DNA of 6,439 nt from Campylobacterales bacterium (GCA_027023175.1 JALVWW010000318.1:1-6439), one strand, 5' to 3'. Shown: positions 1 to 5,867, numbered from the stretch's first letter. The notes: generated from the sequence alone by a model not told the origin. Made by a program: numbers and translations.

Positions 1-984
1 AATGATGGTTTGATGGCTGTTTTTTTCTTTTTGATAGGTTTGGAAGTAAAAAGAGAAGTTTTGGAAGGTCAGCTTTCATCCATCAAGCAAGTTGCACTTC
101 CGGGTATCGCTGCACTGGGTGGCATGGTAATGCCCGCAGTTGTATTTATACTTATAAATCAAAACGAATCTTTTGCCATGAAAGGTTGGGCGATACCGAC
201 CGCAACCGATATAGCTTTTGCTCTTGGTATTCTTTCGCTGCTTGGAAATAGAGTGCCTATATCATTAAAGCTTTTTTTAATGGCTTTGGCTATTATAGAT
301 GATCTTGGTGCCATCATTATTATAGCTCTCTTTTATACTACTGATTTATCAACCATGTCTATTGCGGTAGCCTCTATTTCGTTAGTAATACTTTTTGTGA
401 TGAATAAGGTTGGAGTTATTAAAAAGGCAGCTTATATATTGGTAGGTATTATTTTGTGGGTTAGTGTTTTGAAGTCTGGAGTGCATGCAACTCTGGCCGG
501 TGTTGCTCTTGCTTTTTTTATTCCTTTAAACTCTACAGATAAAGAGGGTCGTAAATTTTCTATGGCAAAAGAGATGGAGCATGACTTACACTATTGGGTT
601 GCTTTTTTGATATTGCCGCTTTTTGCTTTTGTAAATGCAGGAGTGAGCTTAAAAGGTATCTCATTAAAAGATATGCTTGATACCGTTCCTATGGGTATAA
701 TGCTTGGACTTTTTGTAGGGAAGCAAGCAGGAGTTTTTGGGTTTAGTTATGTAGCCATCAAGCTCGGATGGGCAAGTTTGCCAAAAGGCAGCAGCTGGTT
801 TCAGCTATATGGGGTTGCCGTACTTACGGGTATAGGTTTCACCATGAGTCTTTTTGTGGACTCATTGGCATATAATGATACTCAGATATATCATTATGCT
901 GATAAGCTGGCTATACTTCTTGGCTCTTTTCTTTCCGGCTTGGTAGGATATTTGATACTAAAGATGGCTAAAAGTCGTCTCTAA
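1..984 (+). CDS. nhaA: Na+/H+ antiporter NhaA, 5'-truncated by window edge
   Basis: Inner-membrane antiporter that exports Na+ (or Li+) in exchange for H+ and so serves pH and sodium homeostasis. The frame is open from base 1 and begins with the family sequence NDGLMAVFFFLIGLEVKREV, which corresponds to E. coli NhaA Asn64 onward, so about 63 N-terminal codons are missing. The TTG at 10 is an internal Leu codon, not a start. The key residues are present: Glu, Arg and Glu of the GLEVKRE pH-sensor region, the Asp of ATDIAFALG (codon 208-210, E. coli Asp133), the ion-binding Asp pair of AIIDDLGA (298-303, Asp163/Asp164), and the Lys of FVGKQAG (721-723, Lys300). GKP of many homologues is GKQ here. 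Spacing to Asp133 and Asp163 matches E. coli exactly. Several hydrophobic helices run to the end, and the TAA stop is followed directly by an in-frame TAG. Its last 17 bp overlap the convergent lipoprotein gene. Promoter and start are not visible. Confidence 0.97.
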   Translation, partial: NDGLMAVFFFLIGLEVKREVLEGQLSSIKQVALPGIAALGGMVMPAVVFILINQNESFAMKGWAIPTATDIAFALGILSLLGNRVPISLKLFLMALAIIDDLGAIIIIALFYTTDLSTMSIAVASISLVILFVMNKVGVIKKAAYILVGIILWVSVLKSGVHATLAGVALAFFIPLNSTDKEGRKFSMAKEMEHDLHYWVAFLILPLFAFVNAGVSLKGISLKDMLDTVPMGIMLGLFVGKQAGVFGFSYVAIKLGWASLPKGSSWFQLYGVAVLTGIGFTMSLFVDSLAYNDTQIYHYADKLAILLGSFLSGLVGYLILKMAKSRL

Positions 985-2278
985 TAGATACACTGTCAGG
1001 ATATATTATCAAATTATCAACTCTCTCTATGAGAAGAGAATTTTTTTCAAGATTTGATAGATGCTCTCCAGGGTATAGGTCAGAAAGTATAGCTCTTCCT
1101 ATCAAATATCTATGGTTATTTTTTGTATGTATGCCCCAAAGATTGTGTAGTACATAGGCTTTAGAGTTGTAATTGCCCACATAAAGCATAATGTGGCCCT
1201 TTAAATGCAAAAGACTTATAAAAGGTATGCCATATTTTTGTATAATTTTTTCTTTTTGGAGCGGAGTTTTATCTTTTAAAAGTATGCTGTTTTTTGCTTT
1301 GTTTTGAAAAGATGAGTTTCTTGGTATCCAGACACCAAACGCTCTAAAGTAGTCTTGAGTTAAAGCCGAGCAGTCACGATTGCCCAAAAAGCCTCCCCAA
1401 CCGTACTTTTCCTGTAAGAGTTGCTTTGTGATTTTAAATATATTTTTTTTGGTAAACTTCAAAGGAAACAAAGAGGCAAAATCTTTTGGTATCTCTACAT
1501 ATATTTTTCCTGCCAAACGATTATATATAAAGCTTTTGTAAAAATCTTTTTCAATTTTTACAATAGGAAACAGAGCTCCGATTTTTGCATAACTAAGAAA
1601 ATTTTGTGAAGTATCATATATGGGCATCTTATCTTTTGTAATAACTATTTTAGGGTAATTTTCCCAATTTTTTAACTCTTTTTTCGATATTTTATAAATA
1701 TGCTGTATCGGTATCCATCCATAGGATGACGGATTTTTGACAAAAGCCCATGAACCGTCAATATTTGTATGAGATACGAAAAGGGGAGTGTTGATATGAA
1801 GTCTTGTATTTTGCAGATAATCAAACGCAAAACCCTCTCCGTCAAGTTTCGGATTTTTCATAAAAGGTTTGTTTGTGGGTAGATTTCTTACCTGCACACT
1901 TGAAGTTGTTATGGCATAAAATGGTATTTGCATAAAATCCTGAAAATTTGTCTGTTTGATGATATTTTCTATTTCACTCTTTTTCCACGGCAGTTTGTTT
2001 TCTGCATAATATCTGCCGGTTAAAAAAACTCTGTTTGCCCACATAGCATCACTTTTGTCTATATCAAAACCCTGCAAAGCCCATGGAGCATAAAAATGAC
2101 TCCAAAATATATCAACATCGGCTTTTATAGGTATCAATGAGTTTGCTGATATGAGAGTTTGCAACTCAATTGTATGTTTTTTAATGGGATTTTTTATATT
2201 TTTTGGAGTACAACCAAGTAGAAAAATGAAAAAAGGCACATATATAAATATGTGCCAAATTGCTTTTATTTTAGACAA
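968..2278 (-). CDS. SH3 / NlpC-P60 peptidoglycan hydrolase lipoprotein (C40 peptidase)
   Basis: A 436-residue predicted lipoprotein. A hydrophobic N-terminus ends in the lipobox L20-L21-G22-Cys23, followed by Thr-Pro, with no Asp at +2, so outer-membrane sorting is plausible. The central part (about residues 115-265) fits the paired bacterial SH3-like domains of this family, with the conserved RNLPTNKP at 131-138. The C-terminal NlpC/P60 domain has catalytic Cys303 in GNRDCSAL, His362 in LKGHIMLYVG and a third polar residue at His378 in LHNLWG. Families with this order (N-terminal NlpC helper, two SH3 domains, NlpC/P60) include gamma-D-glutamyl-diamino-acid endopeptidases that cut peptidoglycan stem peptides; substrate here is inferred. 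The start is TTG at 2278: an in-frame stop lies three codons upstream, and the next usable start would delete the signal peptide. It is last in the ppk2-trx operon, overlaps the thioredoxin stop by 8 nt, lacks a clear Shine-Dalgarno, and carries a terminator-like hairpin in codons 8-17. Confidence 0.92.
   Translation of the reverse strand: MSKIKAIWHIFIYVPFFIFLLGCTPKNIKNPIKKHTIELQTLISANSLIPIKADVDIFWSHFYAPWALQGFDIDKSDAMWANRVFLTGRYYAENKLPWKKSEIENIIKQTNFQDFMQIPFYAITTSSVQVRNLPTNKPFMKNPKLDGEGFAFDYLQNTRLHINTPLFVSHTNIDGSWAFVKNPSSYGWIPIQHIYKISKKELKNWENYPKIVITKDKMPIYDTSQNFLSYAKIGALFPIVKIEKDFYKSFIYNRLAGKIYVEIPKDFASLFPLKFTKKNIFKITKQLLQEKYGWGGFLGNRDCSALTQDYFRAFGVWIPRNSSFQNKAKNSILLKDKTPLQKEKIIQKYGIPFISLLHLKGHIMLYVGNYNSKAYVLHNLWGIHTKNNHRYLIGRAILSDLYPGEHLSNLEKNSLLIERVDNLIIYPDSVSIRDDF
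1022..1047 (+). terminator. Weak intrinsic terminator candidate for nhaA
   Basis: Thirty-seven bases past the nhaA stop, on the plus strand, a short stem TCTCT/AGAGA (two registers possible, 6-8 nt loop) is followed by A and seven T residues at 1041-1047. It lies inside the oppositely oriented lipoprotein gene, so the nhaA transcript would end antisense to it. The stem is only 5 bp, so this is a candidate only. Confidence 0.3.
2229..2256 (-). terminator. Intrinsic terminator-like hairpin inside lipoprotein signal-peptide codons
   Basis: On the minus strand a perfect 9-bp stem (GGCACATAT, loop TTAT, ATATGTGCC; 2256-2235) is followed at once by six T residues (2234-2229) and then a second T-rich stretch. 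It starts 14 nt after the thioredoxin stop codon, the usual place for a terminator, yet it lies within codons 8-17 of the lipoprotein, downstream of that gene's start codon. The structure is read directly; terminator activity is inferred. Confidence 0.6.
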
Positions 2279-2705
2279 AGTTTCTTACTAAATTTACAAT
2301 GGAATTTTGGTCTAACGCACCTGAAACTCTGTGTACTTCAGTACCATTTTTAAAGATGATAATGGTAGGAATGCCTCTTATACCAAACTGTGCTGAAAGT
2401 GTGGGATAGTGTTCGGTATTTACTTTGGCAAATTGTGCTTTTAAGGGGAAATGAGAAGCTGCAGCTTCAAAGTTCGGTGCCATCATTTTGCATGGTCCGC
2501 ACCACTCGGCCCAAAAGTCGACCACAACAGGTATGTCACTACCGTTTATATGCTTTGAAAAACTGCTTTCATCCAAAGAAACAGGGTGAGTGTCAAACAG
2601 TGAATGTCCACAATTTCCACAATTTGCTTTATGTATCTCTTTGTTTGCGGGAATTGCGTTTATTTTATGGCAGTTTGGACAAACTATCTTTATCTTTTCA
2701 CTCAT
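2271..2705 (-). CDS. trxC: Thioredoxin 2 (zinc-ribbon thioredoxin)
   Basis: A 144-residue cytoplasmic thiol-disulfide reductase of the TrxC/thioredoxin-2 type. The N-terminus is a zinc ribbon with two CxxC pairs (Cys9/Cys12 in CPNC, Cys29/Cys32 in CGNC). A thioredoxin fold follows, with buried Asp63 in VVDFWAEW, the active-site WCGPC at 68-72 and the cis-proline at 113 in GIPT. The length equals the usual ~140 residues for thioredoxin 2, and nothing is missing. Known members reduce protein disulfides, take electrons from thioredoxin reductase and are linked to oxidative stress, with the zinc ribbon tuning redox behaviour. The ATG start has a strong Shine-Dalgarno 7 nt upstream. It lies 12 nt after ppk2 and overlaps the lipoprotein start by 8 nt, so it is the middle gene of a three-gene operon. 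No reductase gene is in the window. The symbol rests on domain architecture, not orthology testing. Confidence 0.95.
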   Translation of the reverse strand: MSEKIKIVCPNCHKINAIPANKEIHKANCGNCGHSLFDTHPVSLDESSFSKHINGSDIPVVVDFWAEWCGPCKMMAPNFEAAASHFPLKAQFAKVNTEHYPTLSAQFGIRGIPTIIIFKNGTEVHRVSGALDQNSIVNLVRNFV

Positions 2706-2712
2706 TTTTTAC

Positions 2713-2718
2713 CCTCCT
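2713..2718 (-). promoter_or_regulatory. Strong Shine-Dalgarno of the thioredoxin gene, touching the ppk2 stop
   Basis: The minus strand reads TAAGGAGGGTAAAAAATG: the ppk2 stop TAA shares its final A with a perfect AGGAGG, placed 7 nt before the thioredoxin ATG. Ribosomes finishing ppk2 stop on top of this site, which fits translational coupling or reinitiation. Confidence 0.85.
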
Positions 2719-3545
2719 TACACTTCGCTTTTAAATTTGAAACTTTTTTCCATTCTGATAGCTTCATCTCTTCCGTAAACAATGATATCTCTATCTACAA
2801 CAATTTCTTCGGGTGCAATTTTATCAGGATAATCCACAAAATTCAAGATATGTTTTATGCAGTTGAGTCTGGCTTTTTTCTTATTGTTGCTTTTTACTAT
2901 GGTCCAGGGGGCATATTCGGTGTGAGTGGAGCTTAGCATCATAAATTTTGCCAAAGTGTATTCATCCCAAAGTTTTTGAGACTCTCTGTCAACCGGAGAA
3001 AATTTATACTGTTTTAAGGGGTCTGTCTCTCTTGCTTTGAATCTCCTAGCCTGCTCCTCTTTTGAGACGGAAAAATAAAATTTAAATATTTTTGTGCCAC
3101 TTTCAACTATCATTCTTTCAAAATCAGGTGCATCTTTTAAAAATTTGTGATGTTCTCTTTCGGTGCAAAAGCCCATAACAGGCTCTACCATGGCTCTATT
3201 ATACCAACTTCTGTCAAAAAGCACTATTTCACCCGCGCTTGGTAAATGCTCTACATATCTTTGAAAATACCACTGGGTCTTCTCTTTTTCGTTTGGCTTT
3301 TCAAGGGCTACCACTCTTGCACCCCTTGGGTTAAGGTGTTCTGTTACTCTTTTTATGGTACCGCCTTTTCCTGCGGCATCTCTTCCTTCAAATATTAAAA
3401 GATATTTTAAACCTTTGTCTTTGACATGATTTTGAAATTTGAGCAGTTCAACTTGAAGTTTTCTAAGCTCTTCTTCATATTCAAGGGTCTCTTTTTTTAC
3501 CCAAATCTGTACTTTGTTGTTTTTCTTTTTTGCTTTTTCAGCCAT
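2718..3545 (-). CDS. ppk2: Polyphosphate kinase 2 (PPK2)
   Basis: A 275-residue single-domain PPK2, a soluble P-loop enzyme that transfers phosphate between inorganic polyphosphate and nucleotides (polyP + NDP <-> shorter polyP + NTP). The Walker A motif is G54-RDAAGKGG (Lys60), Walker B is LFDRSWYNR (Asp111), and the lid helix carries the basic run QARRFKAR (165-172) expected to contact polyphosphate and nucleotide. The lysine-rich first 12 residues and the overall length are normal for one-domain members. The one-domain form and the GRDAAGKGG motif suggest the class that mainly uses nucleoside diphosphates, but class assignment needs a phylogeny. The ATG start has AAGGAG (3553-3558) with a 7-nt spacer. 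It is first in the operon with the thioredoxin and lipoprotein genes and has its own TATAAT about 33 nt upstream. No ppk1 or exopolyphosphatase gene is in view. Confidence 0.96.
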   Translation of the reverse strand: MAEKAKKKNNKVQIWVKKETLEYEEELRKLQVELLKFQNHVKDKGLKYLLIFEGRDAAGKGGTIKRVTEHLNPRGARVVALEKPNEKEKTQWYFQRYVEHLPSAGEIVLFDRSWYNRAMVEPVMGFCTEREHHKFLKDAPDFERMIVESGTKIFKFYFSVSKEEQARRFKARETDPLKQYKFSPVDRESQKLWDEYTLAKFMMLSSTHTEYAPWTIVKSNNKKKARLNCIKHILNFVDYPDKIAPEEIVVDRDIIVYGRDEAIRMEKSFKFKSEV

Positions 3546-3570
3546 AACACAGCTCCTTTTTCAGCGGTAA

Positions 3571-3579
3571 TGGTATAAT
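3571..3579 (+). promoter_or_regulatory. Candidate extended -10 promoter for the metallopeptidase gene
   Basis: TGGTATAAT on the plus strand is an extended -10 (TGnTATAAT). Transcription from about 3586 would give a ~141-nt leader before the GTG at 3727, covering all the inverted repeats of 3604-3714. It overlaps the divergent ppk2 -10 by two bases, so the two promoters probably cannot be occupied at the same time. No nearer -10 box is convincing. Confidence 0.5.
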
Positions 3580-3583
3580 TATA
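3578..3583 (-). promoter_or_regulatory. Candidate sigma-70 -10 box for the ppk2 operon
   Basis: TATAAT on the minus strand, preceded by a T-rich stretch (TTTACTTTTTTTAG) as is common in Campylobacterota promoters that lack a -35. The predicted start near 3571 gives a ~26-nt leader containing the ppk2 Shine-Dalgarno at 3558-3553. It overlaps the plus-strand -10 in the 10-bp palindrome TATAATTATA (3574-3583). Confidence 0.6.
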
Positions 3584-3603
3584 CTAAAAAAAGTAAATTT
3601 TAT

Positions 3604-3714
3604 GAAACACTCATGTTTCAAAACACAAATAGAAACAAAAATCATGAGTGTTTCTCTTGCCGAAGGCAAAGCTTTAGTGAGGGGAATTTTTACTGAAGCT
3701 TGCTTTAGTAAAAA
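3604..3714 (+). promoter_or_regulatory. Structured leader / intergenic inverted-repeat element
   Basis: This non-coding stretch holds several inverted repeats. Hairpin A: GAAACACTCATG (3604-3615) pairs perfectly over 12 bp with 3643-3654, with a 27-nt loop. Hairpin B: TTGCC-GAA-GGCAA (3657-3669). Hairpin C: 3666-3678 with 3692-3703, 12 bp with one bulged A and one G-U, enclosing GAGGGG in the loop. Hairpin D: TTTTTACTGAAG (3687-3698) with CTTTAGTAAAAA (3703-3714), 12 bp with one G-U and a G(CUUG)C tetraloop. B and C share bases, and C and D share bases, so they are alternatives. D ends on the first base of the Shine-Dalgarno at 3714. GCTTTAGT occurs twice (3671, 3702). It could be a cis-regulatory leader, a dispersed repeat or a small RNA; I do not recognise a named family. 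Confidence 0.55.
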
Positions 3715-3718
3715 GGAG
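3714..3718 (+). promoter_or_regulatory. Shine-Dalgarno that fixes the GTG start of the metallopeptidase
   Basis: AGGAG with an 8-nt spacer before GTG at 3727. No in-frame ATG with a comparable site lies nearby, so this decides the start. It sits directly after the 3' arm of hairpin D. Confidence 0.8.
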
Positions 3719-3726
3719 ATTGTTAG

Positions 3727-4365
3727 GTGGAATATATCCATATCATTAAACCAAACATTAAACATATATACATCAAAGTGGATAAAGATAATAATGTCAT
3801 ATTGACAAGCTCAAAAAAGATGAAAAAAGAGGCTTTAAAAGTTTTGGAGGATAAAAAAGAGTGGATAGAAAAAGCCAAAGAAAAAAATGCCTTGAAGCAA
3901 AAAAAAGATAATGTATATGAAAATGAAGGTATCATATACTTTTTTGGACAAAAGTTTATATTTATGTATGCGGTAGGTAAAAATGAGAGTATAAAAATTG
4001 GAGGAAATTCTATATTTTACCATAGTAAATTTCACCTAAATCCTCAAAAAACAGTAGAAAAATTCTATAAAAAAGAGTTGGAAAAATACATCACTCTAAG
4101 AGTTGGATATTACAGCCAAAGAATGTTACTGTTTCCAAAAGGAATAAAATTCAGGAAAATGAAAAGAAGGTTGGGCAGTTGTTCTTATGAAAATATTTTA
4201 ACCTTCAATACAATGCTTGCAAAACTTTCCTTTAATGAGATTGATTATGTTATAGTTCATGAATTGGCTCATATAAAGCACAAAAACCACTCCCGTCTGT
4301 TTTGGGAAGAAGTAGCTGAAATATTTCCAAACTATAAAGAGATAAGAAAGAGTATCACTCTTTAG
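3727..4365 (+). CDS. YgjP-type zinc metallopeptidase (DUF45 family)
   Basis: A 212-residue soluble protein with no signal peptide. The C-terminus carries the family signature: HELAH at 178-182 (His178, Glu179 and His182 as zinc ligands and catalytic Glu), followed by KHKNHSRLFW with His188 as the likely third ligand. The preceding block KRRLGSCSYENILTFN (146-161) matches the usual xRWGSC...N element, but its Trp is Leu here (Leu149). The N-terminal part is lysine-rich and weakly conserved, as in other members. Length is close to the family's typical ~230 residues. The fold relates it to SprT/WSS1-like minimal metalloproteases; the physiological substrate of YgjP-like proteins is not well established, so I give no specific role. 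The start is GTG, chosen because of the AGGAG 8 nt upstream. It is divergent from ppk2, and its last 11 bp overlap the convergent clc gene. Confidence 0.9.
   Translation: MEYIHIIKPNIKHIYIKVDKDNNVILTSSKKMKKEALKVLEDKKEWIEKAKEKNALKQKKDNVYENEGIIYFFGQKFIFMYAVGKNESIKIGGNSIFYHSKFHLNPQKTVEKFYKKELEKYITLRVGYYSQRMLLFPKGIKFRKMKRRLGSCSYENILTFNTMLAKLSFNEIDYVIVHELAHIKHKNHSRLFWEEVAEIFPNYKEIRKSITL
4347..4363. terminator. Palindromic hairpin at the convergent stop-codon overlap
   Basis: AAAGAGTATCACTCTTT is a perfect 7-bp stem with a 3-nt loop, centred on the overlap of the peptidase and clc 3' ends, and contains or abuts both stops. It could stop transcripts from both sides, but neither side has a long U run after the stem, so efficiency is uncertain. 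Confidence 0.4.
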
Positions 4366-5740
4366 AATCCTGCGGTGTCTCTTTCAACCCCTTGTTTTTT
4401 TGCCATCTTTCTCTTAGTTTGTTTAGAGTTACAGAACTGGTTCCTACAACTTTGGTATGTTCCATATCGTGACCCGTAGGTACTTCTAAAAATTGAGACT
4501 TTTTAAAAGCTAGTATTTGAGATGGATATATACTTCTGTGTCCTGTTATAAGATATGAAATGATACCTGATATCGCCGCATAATGGGCTGATTGGATGCC
4601 AAAAAGCTCTAATGCCATGATGGCTGCCGCTATAGGAGTATTGGCTGCTCCTGCTATGATGCTTACCAGTCCTATGGCTGCAAAAAACTGTATATTGCCG
4701 TTTAGAAGATGCCCTATGGCGTTTCCGCTGGTAGAGCCTATAAAAAATAGAGGCGTTATAACTCCACCACTCCCCCCAAATCCAAGGCTGAGACCGGTAA
4801 AAATAATTTTTAGAAAAAAGTCATACCAGTGAACTCCACCACCTGTGGGATTGTTTATGCTGTTTGCGATTTGTTGCATTCCAAGACCGAGATATTGGTC
4901 GCCAAACATCAAAGCAAGACCTATAAGGAACAGACCGCCTATAAAAGTTTTTTTGACATACCCCATTACAAGGTCTCTTTTTACCCAGTGTCCTATGGCA
5001 TGAACAACTGTTATGGTAAGATCAGATATAAGACCAAACAATATACCTGCAATGACAACTTTGGCAAAAAGTAATTCATCCAATCCATACTTGGGAAAAA
5101 AATTAAAATGAAACTCTATATATGGAGTACCCATGGTTTGAGATACCAGATAAGCGGCAAAACCAGCTATAAATGAGGGCAAAAGTACACTGTATAAAAT
5201 AGAGCCTACTATCAAAACTTCTACTCCAAATACCGCTCCGGCGATCGGAGTGCCGAAAACTGCTGCAAAACCTGCACTGATACCGCAAATGACGATAGCT
5301 TTTCTATCTTCATCGCTAAATTTTAAAAAAGAGGCAAATAGTGAGGCAACACCTGCACCTATCTGGGCACTGGGTCCTTCTTTACCCACTGAGCCTCCCG
5401 CAGCTATAGTGATAATAGTTGCCAAAACTTTTACCGGAATTACCGCAACATCAATTTTTCCGTTTTTTTCATGAATTGCTTGTATGACTTTTTCTGTTCC
5501 ATGTCCTTCGGCATCGGGAGCAAATTTTTTGACAAGATAAACTGAGCTTAAAAGTGCAAAAGGGAGTAAAAAATAGTAGTGAAAAGGTAATAGTCCTTGC
5601 CTGTCAATAAAATACTCTATTATTTTTAAAAAGAGTGAAACACCGGCACCTACAACCAATCCTATGATAGTCGAATAAAATAACCATTTTGCCACACTTG
5701 CAAATAAAGCAGTCTCTTCTGTAATTCTATTTCTTACCAT
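4355..5740 (-). CDS. ClC-family chloride channel/transporter
   Basis: A 461-residue polytopic inner-membrane protein of the ClC family, full length for a bacterial member without CBS domains. Seen, numbered from the ATG: the first anion-binding loop is GHGTE (79-83) instead of GSGIP; the second is GKEGP (119-123) with gating Glu121; the third is GGVITP (325-330) in place of GxFxP; and the central pore tyrosine is Tyr405 in SIYPSQ. At the position of the E. coli intracellular proton glutamate (second Glu of FIIEEM) the sequence is FGVEVL, giving Val175. Channels and several non-canonical ClCs share this loss, so proton-coupled exchange is doubtful; transport mode is inferred. The C-terminal ~50 residues are hydrophilic. 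The start is ambiguous: ATG at 5740 has only a partial GTGA before it, and GTG at 5749 would add three residues. It lies downstream of tRNA-Phe on the same strand and overlaps the convergent peptidase gene by 11 bp. Confidence 0.93.
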   Translation of the reverse strand: MVRNRITEETALFASVAKWLFYSTIIGLVVGAGVSLFLKIIEYFIDRQGLLPFHYYFLLPFALLSSVYLVKKFAPDAEGHGTEKVIQAIHEKNGKIDVAVIPVKVLATIITIAAGGSVGKEGPSAQIGAGVASLFASFLKFSDEDRKAIVICGISAGFAAVFGTPIAGAVFGVEVLIVGSILYSVLLPSFIAGFAAYLVSQTMGTPYIEFHFNFFPKYGLDELLFAKVVIAGILFGLISDLTITVVHAIGHWVKRDLVMGYVKKTFIGGLFLIGLALMFGDQYLGLGMQQIANSINNPTGGGVHWYDFFLKIIFTGLSLGFGGSGGVITPLFFIGSTSGNAIGHLLNGNIQFFAAIGLVSIIAGAANTPIAAAIMALELFGIQSAHYAAISGIISYLITGHRSIYPSQILAFKKSQFLEVPTGHDMEHTKVVGTSSVTLNKLRERWQKNKGLKETPQDSKE

Positions 5741-5867
5741 ATATTTCACTTTGTAGAATATTTTAGGGCATTACCTATTATTAGAGGTACCCTTTATAAA
5801 ATTCTACTCTTTTTTGGTTTAAATTAAGTTTTAGTGAAGCAATTTTATCGGTGGAGTATATTGGAGG
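5741..5867 (-). promoter_or_regulatory. Upstream region of clc with weak promoter candidate
   Basis: This gap between tRNA-Phe and clc has a possible -10 TAGAAT on the minus strand (5806-5801) and an imperfect inverted repeat at 5766-5792 (GGG/CCC and TACCT/AGGTA with a 3-nt bulge). I see no clear intrinsic terminator after the tRNA, so transcription of clc from the tRNA promoter is also possible. Confidence 0.25.

Noticed and set aside
10..15. TTG or ATG near base 10 as the nhaA start
   Set aside because: The frame is open to base 1 and the upstream codons encode Asn-Asp-Gly of the conserved NDGLMAVFF segment, so the gene begins outside the window.
2390..2936. Several plus-strand open frames opposite the thioredoxin and ppk2 genes
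   Set aside because: They are antisense to well-supported genes and have no recognisable domains or ribosome sites.
3538..3765. Small minus-strand ORF across the same intergenic region
   Set aside because: It overlaps both divergent genes and the promoters and has no convincing start; it is best explained as an open frame through the repeat element.
3602..3805. Small plus-strand ORF beginning in the intergenic region
   Set aside because: It has no Shine-Dalgarno, lies over the inverted repeats and runs out of frame into the metallopeptidase gene; its translation resembles no known protein.
5766..5792. Imperfect inverted repeat between tRNA-Phe and clc as a terminator or operator
   Set aside because: It has a 3-nt bulge, an 8-nt loop and no T run on the minus strand; it is too weak to call.
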